A stretch of 17,624 bases of DNA, taken from positions 1 to 17,624 of the forward strand of contig DQGF01000084.1 in the NCBI GenBank assembly GCA_003525045.1. The letters run 5' to 3'. Under the pieces are notes generated by a model. The model was given only the letters and a program-made list of their open reading frames with translations. It searched no databases and was not told the DNA's origin. Below, one piece after another: positions 1 through 7,124 of the stretch. This DNA comes from Pseudomonas sp. Lineage in GTDB: Bacteria; Pseudomonadota; Gammaproteobacteria; Pseudomonadales; Pseudomonadaceae. Each line of letters begins with the position of its first letter. The first letter of the stretch is position 1. Made by a program: the position numbers and the translations under genes.

Positions 1-80
1 TTGCTCGCGAATGCGGCGTGTCATTCAACATCAATGCTGAAGGTGCCGGCCTCTTCGCGAGCAAGCCCGCTCCCACAGGG
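1..80. repeat. Inverted REP pair, left copy cut by window edge
   Basis: The right arm at about 50-80 reads as a Pseudomonas REP element (CTTCGCGAGCAAGCCCGC followed by TCCCACA). The first 16 bases are the reverse complement of its outer part (CCGCATTCGCGAGCAA). Together they form a head-to-head pair of the kind that makes a bulged hairpin. The pair lies directly before the first gene, so any open frame running through it is unlikely to be translated. Confidence 0.8.
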
Positions 81-114
81 TCGGTGTTTACTTATAAATA
101 GTTGGAGCGCCACG

Positions 115-963
115 ATGTCCTCCTCATTTCACCCCACCTGGCCCGACCAGCACAAGGGCTGCCTCGCCCTGGCCTTCGACCTCGATGGCCCCACCGGCGA
201 TGCCATGCTCAATGGCTCGATCTGGCGCAAGCCCGAGTACTTCGGTTTCGGTGGTTACGGCCCCTATCGGGCGCTGCCGAGGATCCTCGACCTGCTCGAC
301 GCGTTCCGGATCCCAACGACGTTTTTCATCCCCGCCTGGGTGGTGGAGAACTGGCCGAAACAGTGCCAGGCGATTGTCGAGCGCGGACATGAGGTGGCCT
401 ACCACGGCTACAAACACGAATCCTTTTACGCCCTGACGCTGGAACAGCAAAAGGACGTGATGAACAAATCCCGCGAGGTGTTCTGGCAACACCTGCACAT
501 CCGTGCTGAAGGTTTCCGCACCCCGTCCGGCGACTGGCGAGCCGAGACGCCGGCCATGCTGGTCGAGGCCGGCGTGACTTACTCCAGCAGCATGCGCGGC
601 GATGACCGACCGTACCTGGTCAAGGTGCCAGGCTTTGCCACGCCGCTGGTGGAAATCCCCGGCCGCTGGGAAATGGACGACTACGCTTCGATTGCCTACA
701 CCCGCGCGCCGGACTTTCCTTCGGGGCTGGACCGCACTGCCAGCTACGAGCTGACGCTGGACAACTGGTGCCGCGAATACGACGGCGCCATGAACGAAGG
801 CTTGTGCCTGACCACCCTGTTCCACCCCAAGATCACCGGCAAACCGGGGCGCATCCTGTTGCTGGAAAAACTCTTCGCACACATGCGCCAACGCGACGAC
901 GTCTGGTTCGCCACCTGCCGCGATGTCGCCCAGTGGTGGCTGAAGGGGCATCACCATGGCTGA
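115..963 (+). CDS. NodB-fold (polysaccharide deacetylase/PuuE-like) hydrolase A
   Basis: This 282-residue protein belongs to the polysaccharide deacetylase (NodB/CE4) superfamily and resembles the PuuE-type branch that acts on small amides or cyclic ureides. A FDLDG stretch (D22, D24) corresponds to the CE4 aspartate motif. HGYKH (H97, H101) corresponds to the HxxxH metal site, and FHPKITGKPGR with H237 to the C-terminal His motif. There is no signal peptide, so it is probably cytoplasmic and not a cell-wall enzyme. The frame is open from base 1, but ATG 115 is preferred: GGAG lies at 104-107 and the upstream bases are a REP element. It overlaps the next gene by 8 bases and probably works with it. 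The substrate is unknown; a ureide, imide or N-acyl compound is an inference. Confidence 0.8.
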   Translation: MSSSFHPTWPDQHKGCLALAFDLDGPTGDAMLNGSIWRKPEYFGFGGYGPYRALPRILDLLDAFRIPTTFFIPAWVVENWPKQCQAIVERGHEVAYHGYKHESFYALTLEQQKDVMNKSREVFWQHLHIRAEGFRTPSGDWRAETPAMLVEAGVTYSSSMRGDDRPYLVKVPGFATPLVEIPGRWEMDDYASIAYTRAPDFPSGLDRTASYELTLDNWCREYDGAMNEGLCLTTLFHPKITGKPGRILLLEKLFAHMRQRDDVWFATCRDVAQWWLKGHHHG

Positions 964-1843
964 CTCCACCGTCTGGCCCGAAGGCTACCGCTGCGCCGTG
1001 GTGCTGACCGTCGATTACAACGACATTCACGGCATCCTCACCCAGGCCCCTGAAGTCGCCGGGCGTGACAAGACGCTATCGGTCTGGCGTTATGGCAGCC
1101 AACGCGGCGTCGACCGCTTGCTCGGTCTGTTCGCAGAACTGGGAGTGTCCAGCAGCTGGTGCATTCCCGGTATCGTCGCCGAGGAAAACCCGGAACACAT
1201 TCAGGCGATCCAGGCTGGCGGACACGAAATTGCCTGTGCCGGGTATCGGCATCAGAACTACGACACCCTCAACCTGGCTGAACAGAGCGCCGACATTGCC
1301 CGGGGCTGCGAGGCGTTGAAGGCACTGACCGGCCAGCATCCGACCGGGTTTCGCATTCCAGCTGGCAACGGCGCCCCGGGATTCATCGAGGTATTGAGGG
1401 AGCAAGGCATTCGCTGGTCATCGTCTTGGCGTGGTGATGATTTGCCATTCGCTCACCCAACGGCGCCCGAAGTGATCGAGCTACCGCTGCACTATGAGCT
1501 GGAAGACGAACCCTACTTCGCCTTCAACCTCAGCCCGGCCGTGCCGCCGGCACAATCGCGGATCGCCTCTTACAGCCATACCCTGGGCAACCTGCGAATG
1601 GACTTCGCCGGTTTTCATCGGTTTGGCCTGTGTTATGTGCTGCGATTGCACCCGGAAATCATTGCGACGCCGGGGCGCATCGGCGTGCTGCGCGAGTTGA
1701 TAGAGGGGATCCAGCAGCACGATGACGTATGGATCGCCACCGGGGCTGAAGTCGCGCAGTGGTGGGCGGATTGCGCGGCACTTGTGACCGACGATCATCC
1801 CGCTTCAGTGTATGAACGGCATTATCGGGATTACCTCCTATGA
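956..1843 (+). CDS. NodB-fold hydrolase B with altered metal site
   Basis: This 295-residue homologue of the preceding gene shares its order of motifs: VDYND (D20, N22), CAGYRH (A95, H99), FRIPAGNG, SSWRGDDLPF and LHPEIIATPGR (H232). Against the neighbour, D24 becomes N22 and H97 becomes A95, so two of the usual metal ligands are missing. It may be metal-independent, as is known for PuuE, or a partner subunit of the first protein. The start ATG lies inside the end of the upstream gene after GAAGGGG (942-948). The stop overlaps the next start as ATGA, which indicates translational coupling. The sequence supports membership of the superfamily; the substrate cannot be read from it. Confidence 0.75.
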   Translation: MADSTVWPEGYRCAVVLTVDYNDIHGILTQAPEVAGRDKTLSVWRYGSQRGVDRLLGLFAELGVSSSWCIPGIVAEENPEHIQAIQAGGHEIACAGYRHQNYDTLNLAEQSADIARGCEALKALTGQHPTGFRIPAGNGAPGFIEVLREQGIRWSSSWRGDDLPFAHPTAPEVIELPLHYELEDEPYFAFNLSPAVPPAQSRIASYSHTLGNLRMDFAGFHRFGLCYVLRLHPEIIATPGRIGVLRELIEGIQQHDDVWIATGAEVAQWWADCAALVTDDHPASVYERHYRDYLL

Positions 1844-2136
1844 CGGAACGCATGCAGCGACTGGCGCAATTCTGCGTCGATACCCGCTTCGAAGACTTGC
1901 CGCCGGCCCTGGTGGCGCAAGCGAAACGGCACATTCTCGACACCTTCGGCGCATCCCCGGCCGGGGCTGGCAGTGAGGTGGCGAAGCAGGCACGTCAGGT
2001 ATTCGCCGATGAAACCGGCGACACCCTGATCTGGGGCGGAGCCTCGAAACACTTGAATCGATGGTTTGTCTGCACGGGCCTCTTCGCGGGCAAGCCTCGC
2101 TCCTACAGGGTCAGGCGTCGAGCCACGATTAATTGA
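1840..2136 (+). pseudogene. MmgE/PrpD family gene, 3'-truncated
   Basis: The first ~65 residues match the N-terminus of MmgE/PrpD-family proteins (2-methylcitrate dehydratase and relatives), which usually run to about 450 residues: MTERMQRLAQFCVDTRF, then a KRHILDTFGASPAGAGSE stretch, and an IWGG segment. Homology stops near base 2050. The frame then runs into a REP element, giving the non-family tail GLFAGKPRSYRVRRRATIN and a stop. The rest of the gene is not downstream, where an MFS transporter begins. The gene was the third member of an operon with the two deacetylase-like genes (ATGA overlap). A 98-residue remnant is very unlikely to be an enzyme. Confidence 0.75.
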
Positions 2137-2180
2137 TCGACACCAACCCTGTAGGAGCGAGGCTTGCCCGCGAATGGCGG
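2078..2180. repeat. Inverted REP pair (BIME)
   Basis: CTTCGCGGGCAAGCCTCGC followed by TCCTACAGGGT at 2082-2111 is mirrored by ACCCTGTAGGAGCGAGGC followed by TTGCCCGCGAA at about 2145-2174, with a spacer of about 35 bases. Both are full-length GAGGCTTGCCCGCG-type elements. The left copy forms the out-of-family end of the truncated MmgE/PrpD gene. A pair here may also act as a transcript end between the first operon and the MFS gene. Confidence 0.9.
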
Positions 2181-2235
2181 CAACTCGCAATCGCGCCGAA
2201 CTCTATAGAATCTGAATAAGGACATTTGCCCCACC

Positions 2236-3414
2236 GTGGCCACCTACTCGCTCGTTATCCGCCGGTTGATGATCTGCTCGCTGACCATCGTCGTCAGCCG
2301 CGCCATCACCAGCCCGCTGCTCACGCTGTTCCTGAGCAACAAACTCGGCCTCAACCAACAGGACGTCGGTTTGCTGCTGGGCATCGCCGTCTTCATCGCC
2401 ACGTTGCTCGCGCTCTACGGCGGTTACATCATTGATCGTCTCGAGAAGCGCCGACTGCTGATCCTCGCCATGCTCTCCAGCGCCATCGGTTTCGTGCTGT
2501 TGACCTTCGCCGAAAACCTCTACCTGACCACCCTCACCCTGGTGATCACCGAGACCGCTTCGGCGTTGTTCCTGATCGGCTCGAAGGCGATCCTCAGCGA
2601 AAACCTGCCGGTGGGCCAGCGTGCCAAAGCCTTTTCCCTGCGCTATACCTTGACCAACATCGGCTACGCCACCGGCCCGATGCTCGGCGTGGTGATTGCC
2701 GGCGTGTATCCGATTGCACCGTTCCTGATCGACGGGGGTATCGCGTTTTTCAGCATCTTCCTGATGAGCGGGATCCCCAGGGACTCGGCCCAGACGCTGG
2801 CGATTGGCCAACCCCAGAGTTTTTTCAAGACCCTGGTCACGCTGAAGAACGACCGCACCCTGATCATGTTCACCTGCGGCTGTCTGCTCAGCACCGTGGT
2901 CCACGGACGCTTCACTTTGTACCTGTCGCAATACCTGCTGGTCACCCAGGACGCCAAGCGTGCCCTGGCAACCATGGCCGCCTTGCTCGCCTGCAACGCC
3001 ATCAGCGTGATCCTGCTGCAATACCAGATCGGCCGCTTCCTCAAGCGCGAACAACTGCGCTACTGGATCGCCGGCGGCACCAGTCTGTTCATCCTCGGGC
3101 TGATCGGCTTCAGCCTGGCCGACAGCCTGCTGTCCTGGTGTGTGGCAATGTTCATCTTCACCCTCGGTGAAATGATCATTTACCCCGCCGAATTTCTCTT
3201 CGTCGATACCTTGGCCCCAGAGGCACTGCGCGGCAGTTACTATGGCGCACAAAACCTCGCCGCCCTGGGCGGTGCCCTGAGCCCGGTCATCTGCGGTTTC
3301 CTGTTGATGCACTCCCCCGCGCCCACCATGTTTTATGCCTTGAGCGCCCTGACGGCCATGGGTGGTTTCCTGTGTTTCATGAGTGGGCGTCGGGTGGCGA
3401 TACCTCAAAAATAA
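2236..3414 (+). CDS. MFS transporter (drug/metabolite efflux type)
   Basis: This 392-residue integral membrane protein of the major facilitator superfamily has about 11-12 hydrophobic segments spread over its length. The loop after the second segment reads GGYIIDRLEKRR (residues 62-73), the family's motif A. A second hydrophobic half begins near residue 200. Its length is normal for 12-helix exporters. The GTG start at 2236 is supported by AAGGA at 2218-2222, though the 13-base spacing is long; the next in-frame ATG (2269) would cut into the first helix. It stands alone between a REP pair and the HPP gene. The substrate cannot be inferred; proton-driven export of a drug or metabolite is the family norm. 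Confidence 0.85.
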   Translation: MATYSLVIRRLMICSLTIVVSRAITSPLLTLFLSNKLGLNQQDVGLLLGIAVFIATLLALYGGYIIDRLEKRRLLILAMLSSAIGFVLLTFAENLYLTTLTLVITETASALFLIGSKAILSENLPVGQRAKAFSLRYTLTNIGYATGPMLGVVIAGVYPIAPFLIDGGIAFFSIFLMSGIPRDSAQTLAIGQPQSFFKTLVTLKNDRTLIMFTCGCLLSTVVHGRFTLYLSQYLLVTQDAKRALATMAALLACNAISVILLQYQIGRFLKREQLRYWIAGGTSLFILGLIGFSLADSLLSWCVAMFIFTLGEMIIYPAEFLFVDTLAPEALRGSYYGAQNLAALGGALSPVICGFLLMHSPAPTMFYALSALTAMGGFLCFMSGRRVAIPQK

Positions 3415-3513
3415 TGAACTCAAGCTTCATTAATATGAATTTGTCAGCATCAGGATTGAACGGCACACTGTGCCCGTTCCTCCCCCAATAGTGGGAACAC
3501 CTTCAAGGGCTTT

Positions 3514-3541
3514 CTGGGTATCCCAGCTAAGCCTTTTTTTT
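3514..3541 (+). terminator. Possible weak intrinsic terminator after MFS gene
   Basis: A perfect 5-bp stem CTGGG-TAT-CCCAG (3514-3526) is followed, after seven bases, by a run of eight T (3534-3541). The stem is short and the gap to the T run is longer than ideal, so function is uncertain. A second CCCA-ATAG-TGGG stem lies just upstream. Confidence 0.35.
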
Positions 3542-3572
3542 GCCTCGTTTTTTTCTACGGGTTGTTTGCCTC

Positions 3573-4280
3573 ATGTTTGCTCGCTGGTTACCTGCTGCCA
3601 TCAATACCCGTCCTTCGGAATGGAGCCGCGCCGCCATTGGCATGTCGCTGGGCACGATGCTCAGCGTCTGGCTCTGCAGTCAGGTATTCGGCATGCCAGT
3701 GGCGCAGCACCTGATCGGCCCGCTGGGTGCCTCGGCAGTATTGCTGTTCGCCGTGTCCTCCGGCGCCCTCGCCCAGCCCTGGTCGATTCTAGGCGGCTAT
3801 TTGAGCGCCGGGGTCGTCTCGTTGCTGGTCGCTCACGTGCTTGGACGGACCCTCGGCAGCGCTTGCCTGGCGGCCGGCATGGCGCTGATTCTGATGTGCT
3901 GGCTGCGTTGCCTGCACCCACCCGCCGGAGCACTGGCGTTGCTGTTGGTGCTGGCGGACCCGGCGACCATCGCCCTGGACTGGAAAGCCCTCGGCCCGGT
4001 GATGCTCAGCGGATCGATCCTGTTGCTCAGCGCCCTGGCCTACAACAACCTGACACGCATCCGTTACCCCAAACGTGCCAGCGAACCGGTTACCGCAGTG
4101 CCGGCCGATCACCCGCCAATCGACAGCCAGGCGATCACCGCCCAAGACCTTAAACTGGCCCTGGCGGAGATGGAGGCGTTCTTCGACGTTACCCCCGAAG
4201 ACCTCGAACAGCTGATTCATATCAGTGAGTTGCACGCCAAACGTCGCAGTATTAGCGAAGTTATGAGCCAGATTGCCTGA
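3573..4280 (+). CDS. HPP family integral membrane protein
   Basis: This 235-residue protein has the hallmark of the HPP family: LHPPAGALALLLV, with H115-P116-P117. It also has the conserved GPLGASAVLLFAVSSGALAQ stretch before it. Four to five hydrophobic segments fill residues ~20-165, followed by a soluble tail of about 65 residues rich in Glu and Leu. HPP proteins are found in bacteria and plastids, and nitrite transport has been reported for a plant member; the bacterial role is not settled. ATG 3573 is chosen because it opens at FARWLPA just before the first helix. A TTG 33 bases earlier is possible but falls in a T-rich stretch with no ribosome site. Confidence 0.85.
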   Translation: MFARWLPAAINTRPSEWSRAAIGMSLGTMLSVWLCSQVFGMPVAQHLIGPLGASAVLLFAVSSGALAQPWSILGGYLSAGVVSLLVAHVLGRTLGSACLAAGMALILMCWLRCLHPPAGALALLLVLADPATIALDWKALGPVMLSGSILLLSALAYNNLTRIRYPKRASEPVTAVPADHPPIDSQAITAQDLKLALAEMEAFFDVTPEDLEQLIHISELHAKRRSISEVMSQIA

Positions 4281-4520
4281 CGGCACACATCTCTGTGGGA
4301 GCGAGCCTGCTCCCGATGGCATCAACATGGTTTCAGATTAAAACCGTGTCGCCTGAATCGCGAGCAGGCTCGCTCCCACCCCGATCTGATTCCAGATACA
4401 AATCCAGTTCACAACACCAAACGACTGTAGGAGCGAGGCTTGCCCGCGAAGGCGGCCTTCCAGTCGATATATCCCGATTGCCAAACTTTTCGTCTACAAA
4501 ATCAAAAACATTATTTGCTT
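4281..4520. other. Intergenic region with three REP elements
   Basis: REP a (4293-4320) and REP b (4356-4380) form an inverted pair of the GAGCGAGCCTGCTCGCG type. REP c (4425-4457) is of the other type, GAGCGAGGCTTGCCCGCG. Mixed types in one gap are noteworthy. After 4460 the sequence becomes AT-rich and leads into the permease promoter. I see no gene here. Confidence 0.85.
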
Positions 4521-4542
4521 TATTTGTATACAAAAGCATAAT
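4515..4542 (+). promoter_or_regulatory. Predicted sigma-70 promoter of the purine permease
   Basis: TTGCTT (4515-4520) and CATAAT (4537-4542) are separated by 16 bases and make a fair -35/-10 pair. The spacer holds the palindrome listed separately, which suits repression by a bound protein. A leader of about 115 bases would follow before the GTG start. Assignment is by eye. Confidence 0.5.
4523..4534. promoter_or_regulatory. Palindromic operator candidate TTTGTATACAAA
   Basis: This is a perfect 12-base palindrome between the predicted -35 and -10 of the AzgA-type permease. The same TTGTATACAA core appears in front of puuE, and a one-mismatch form before uraH. The shape is that of a dimeric repressor site; GntR-type regulators often use such sites, but no regulator is encoded here to confirm it. 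Confidence 0.6.
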
Positions 4543-4662
4543 CCACTTCGTGCGAGTTCCTGACCAAGCGGTCAACAAATTCGCAAGCACCTCAAAGGGC
4601 CGCTGCCACCCTCATGGGTCCGCCCCTGGAAATAACAATAAAACTCTTGAGGAGTACTCGCT

Positions 4663-6012
4663 GTGGAAAGCCGCAAATCCGAAGCCTCGACGCTGGAACT
4701 CTCGCCGCCGTTACGCAATGGCTGGCTGGAGCGCATCTTCAAACTCAGCTTGCATGGCACCACGGTGAAGACCGAGCTGATTGCCGGTCTGACAACCTTC
4801 ATCACCATGGCCTACATCATCTTCGTCAACCCCAACATCATGGCCGACGCCGGTATCGATCACGGGGCTGCGTTCGTCGCCACCTGCATCGCCGCCGCGC
4901 TGGGTTGCCTGTTGATGGGGCTGTACGCCAACTGGCCGGTCGGCCTGGCGCCAGGCATGGGCTTGAATGCCTTCTTCACCTACACCGTGGTCGGTACCAT
5001 GGGCTACAACTGGGAAACCGCCCTCGGCGCAGTGTTCGTTTCCGGTGTGCTGTTCATGTTCCTGACGTTTTCCCGGATCCGCGAATGGCTGCTCAATAGC
5101 ATCCCGGTGAGTTTGCGTTTTGCCATGGGCGCCGGTGTGGGCTTGTTCCTGGGGCTGATCGGTTTGAAAACCGCAGGCATCGTCGTTGATAGCCCGGCCA
5201 CCCTGATCAAGCTCGGCTCCCTGCGCGAGCCTGGCCCGCTGCTGGCCGCCATCTGCTTCCTGATGATTGCCGTGCTCAGCTACCACAAGGTGTTCGGCGC
5301 GATCCTCATCAGCATCATCACCGTGACCCTGGCCGGCTGGGGCCTGGGCCTGGTGCACTACGAGGGCCTCATGTCGGCCCCGCCGAGCCTGGCACCGACC
5401 TGGATGGCCATGGACATCGCCGGCGTGTTCAACGTCAGCATGATCAGCGTGGTGTTGGCCTTCCTCTTTGTCCACATGTTCGACACCGCCGGTACCTTGA
5501 TGGGCGTGGCCCAGCGCGCCGGTCTGGTGAACGCCGACGGCAAGATCGAAAACCTTTCCCGCGCCCTGAAAGCCGACAGTGCTTCCAGCGTATTCGGCGC
5601 AGTGGTGGGTGTGCCGCCGGTCACCAGCTACGTGGAAAGTGCCGCAGGTGTCGCCGCGGGTGGTCGGACTGGTCTTACCGCTGTGACCGTAGGTGTGTTA
5701 TTTATTGCCGCGATGTTCTTCGCCCCGCTGGCCGGCATGATCCCCGCTTATGCCACCGCTGGCGCGCTGATCTATGTGGCGATGCTGATGATGGGCGGTA
5801 TGGCGCACATCGAATGGGACGAGGCGACCGACAGCATTCCGGCGATCGTCACCGCGATCATGATGCCCCTGACCTTTTCGGTCGCCGACGGCATCGCGCT
5901 GGGCTTTATCACTTATGTGGTACTGAAAGCCTGTACCGGTAAGCACAAGGAAGTTTCCATCAGTCTGTGGGTGCTCTGCGCGATCTTCATCGCCAAGTTC
6001 GTTTTCTTGTAA
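4663..6012 (+). CDS. NCS2 family purine permease, AzgA type (adenine/guanine/hypoxanthine)
   Basis: This 449-residue polytopic membrane protein belongs to the AzgA branch of the nucleobase:cation symporter-2 family, whose members take up adenine, guanine and hypoxanthine. Key stretches are TTFITMAYIIFVNPNIM near the N-terminus, APGMGLNAFFTY, MFDTAGTLMGVAQRAG (from residue 272) and GVPPVTSYVESAAGV (from residue 316, with E325). The GTG start has an excellent GAGGAG at 4649-4654, 8 bases away. The protein is full length and ends at a strong terminator, so it is probably transcribed alone. A TTGTATACAA site in its promoter ties it to the urate genes, as expected if imported purines feed urate breakdown. 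Exact base specificity cannot be read from sequence. Confidence 0.9.
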   Translation: MESRKSEASTLELSPPLRNGWLERIFKLSLHGTTVKTELIAGLTTFITMAYIIFVNPNIMADAGIDHGAAFVATCIAAALGCLLMGLYANWPVGLAPGMGLNAFFTYTVVGTMGYNWETALGAVFVSGVLFMFLTFSRIREWLLNSIPVSLRFAMGAGVGLFLGLIGLKTAGIVVDSPATLIKLGSLREPGPLLAAICFLMIAVLSYHKVFGAILISIITVTLAGWGLGLVHYEGLMSAPPSLAPTWMAMDIAGVFNVSMISVVLAFLFVHMFDTAGTLMGVAQRAGLVNADGKIENLSRALKADSASSVFGAVVGVPPVTSYVESAAGVAAGGRTGLTAVTVGVLFIAAMFFAPLAGMIPAYATAGALIYVAMLMMGGMAHIEWDEATDSIPAIVTAIMMPLTFSVADGIALGFITYVVLKACTGKHKEVSISLWVLCAIFIAKFVFL

Positions 6013-6029
6013 GCCGTACACGTAGACCA

Positions 6030-6055
6030 GCCTCACCCCGTCGGGTGAGGCTTTT
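6030..6055 (+). terminator. Intrinsic terminator after purine permease
   Basis: A perfect 9-bp stem GCCTCACCC / GGGTGAGGC with loop CGTC is followed directly by TTTT. It lies 18 bases after the permease stop and just before the ribosome site of the LysE gene, so the exporter must have its own promoter or depend on readthrough. Confidence 0.9.
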
Positions 6056-6074
6056 GTGCAAATGGAGGAAAGTG

Positions 6075-6704
6075 ATGAGTCTGGATACCTGGCTGCTGTT
6101 CAGCGGCGCTGCGCTGGTGGTGATCCTGATCCCGGGACCCCTGTCTTTGTTGATGATCAGCAACAGTCTGAATTACGGTTTGCGCCGTTCGTACCCGGCA
6201 TTTCTGGGGGGAGTGTTTGCTTCGATCTGCTTGCTCAGTGCTTCGGCGCTGGGTCTGGGCGCGTTGTTGCTCGCATCGGAACAGTTGTTCAGCGCCCTGA
6301 AGATCGTCGGCGCGCTGTACCTGTTCTACCTCGCCTGGCAGAGCTGGCAGCAATCGCGTCAGCCCTCGGTGGGCGCCGAAGTGCCCCAGGCTGCGCCGGT
6401 GCCACGTTTCCGTGCGCTGTTCGGGCGCGCGTTCGTGCTGGGTGCGAGCAATCCGAAGGACATTCTGTTCTTCGCCGCTTTTCTGCCACAGTTTTTGAGC
6501 GCCGAGCAGCCGTTCTTGCCGCAGTTGCTGATGATGATTGCAACCTGGACCGTGCTGGATCTGCTGTGCAAGTTGGCATATGGCCTGGGAGCACATGGCG
6601 CTGCGCGGTATCTGCGCAGCGGCAAGGGCCAAAGTTGGTTTAACCGCATCAGTGCCGGGTTGTTCGGCGGTGCGGGGACCGCCTCCTTGCTGAGTAGTCA
6701 CTGA
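6075..6704 (+). CDS. LysE/RhtB family amino-acid exporter
   Basis: This 209-residue membrane protein begins MSLDTWLLFSGAALVVILIP, with the family's PGP motif at the end of the first helix and a Gly-spaced stretch (YGLRRSYPAFLGG) after it. Six hydrophobic segments are seen. The middle loop holds RFRALFGRAFVLGASNPKD, matching the conserved F..G....NPK region of LysE/RhtB exporters. These proteins export amino acids or homoserine lactones; the substrate is open here. ATG 6075 has a strong GGAGGAA at 6064-6070, while longer upstream frames run back through the terminator. Length is typical. Confidence 0.88.
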   Translation: MSLDTWLLFSGAALVVILIPGPLSLLMISNSLNYGLRRSYPAFLGGVFASICLLSASALGLGALLLASEQLFSALKIVGALYLFYLAWQSWQQSRQPSVGAEVPQAAPVPRFRALFGRAFVLGASNPKDILFFAAFLPQFLSAEQPFLPQLLMMIATWTVLDLLCKLAYGLGAHGAARYLRSGKGQSWFNRISAGLFGGAGTASLLSSH

Positions 6705-7124
6705 CACCTTCGACTTGTATCTATAACAGCTGTTTGTACCTGCTCTGCTGCCCGCCTGACTCGCGAAGTTTCAGGGGGGCAGAACTTCGCCAATATCCCG
6801 CCCCACCTCATGGATCGTAGTGTTATATATCCATGTATCTGTTCGCTGGCGCTCTGCCAACTGTAATGCTTAGTAACAACTGACAAAAGACGGACCTAGT
6901 GCTGTCTGAAACCCGCAACACTTAGCAACAACAGCGTATATATTTATATCTAAAATTTTTCACACTGTGCCATCCTGCAAAAATCCGTGCGAGCTCTTAC
7001 ATTTTACGAAACACGGGTATATCAAGATTAAATATTCAGATGAGTGTGCATTAATAGCTTCTCTAAAATTATGCCCTCCACCTTTCAAAATCACTATTTC
7101 ACCATTTTTTGGAGAGTAAGATAA
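6705..7124. other. AT-rich gap before toxin-like gene A; no gene seen
   Basis: This 420-base gap becomes markedly AT-rich after 6930. It holds an 8-bp perfect inverted repeat, GCGAAGTT at 6763-6770 and AACTTCGC at 6783-6790, around a G-rich 12-base loop. It also holds two near-identical direct repeats, CTTAGTAACAAC (6869-6880) and CTTAGCAACAAC (6921-6932), 52 bases apart. Either could serve in regulation, but neither matches a site I know. The gap presumably contains the promoter of gene A. I see no convincing coding frame. Confidence 0.6.

Noticed and set aside
1..114. N-terminal extension of the first deacetylase-like gene from base 1
   Set aside because: The extension translates a REP element. 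ATG 115 has a proper GGAG site and gives the family's N-terminus.
2203..3423. Minus-strand open frame of 406 codons opposite the MFS gene
   Set aside because: Its product is rich in Gln, Gly, Glu and His with no domain, as expected for the complement of a GC-rich membrane-protein gene. The plus-strand protein has clear MFS motifs.
6705..7124. Hrp box (GGAACC with CCAC at 15-16 bases) before the toxin-like genes
   Set aside because: I looked for it upstream of both genes. Upstream of B there is GGAACT followed by CCAAC, but with the wrong spacing. No support for HrpL control.
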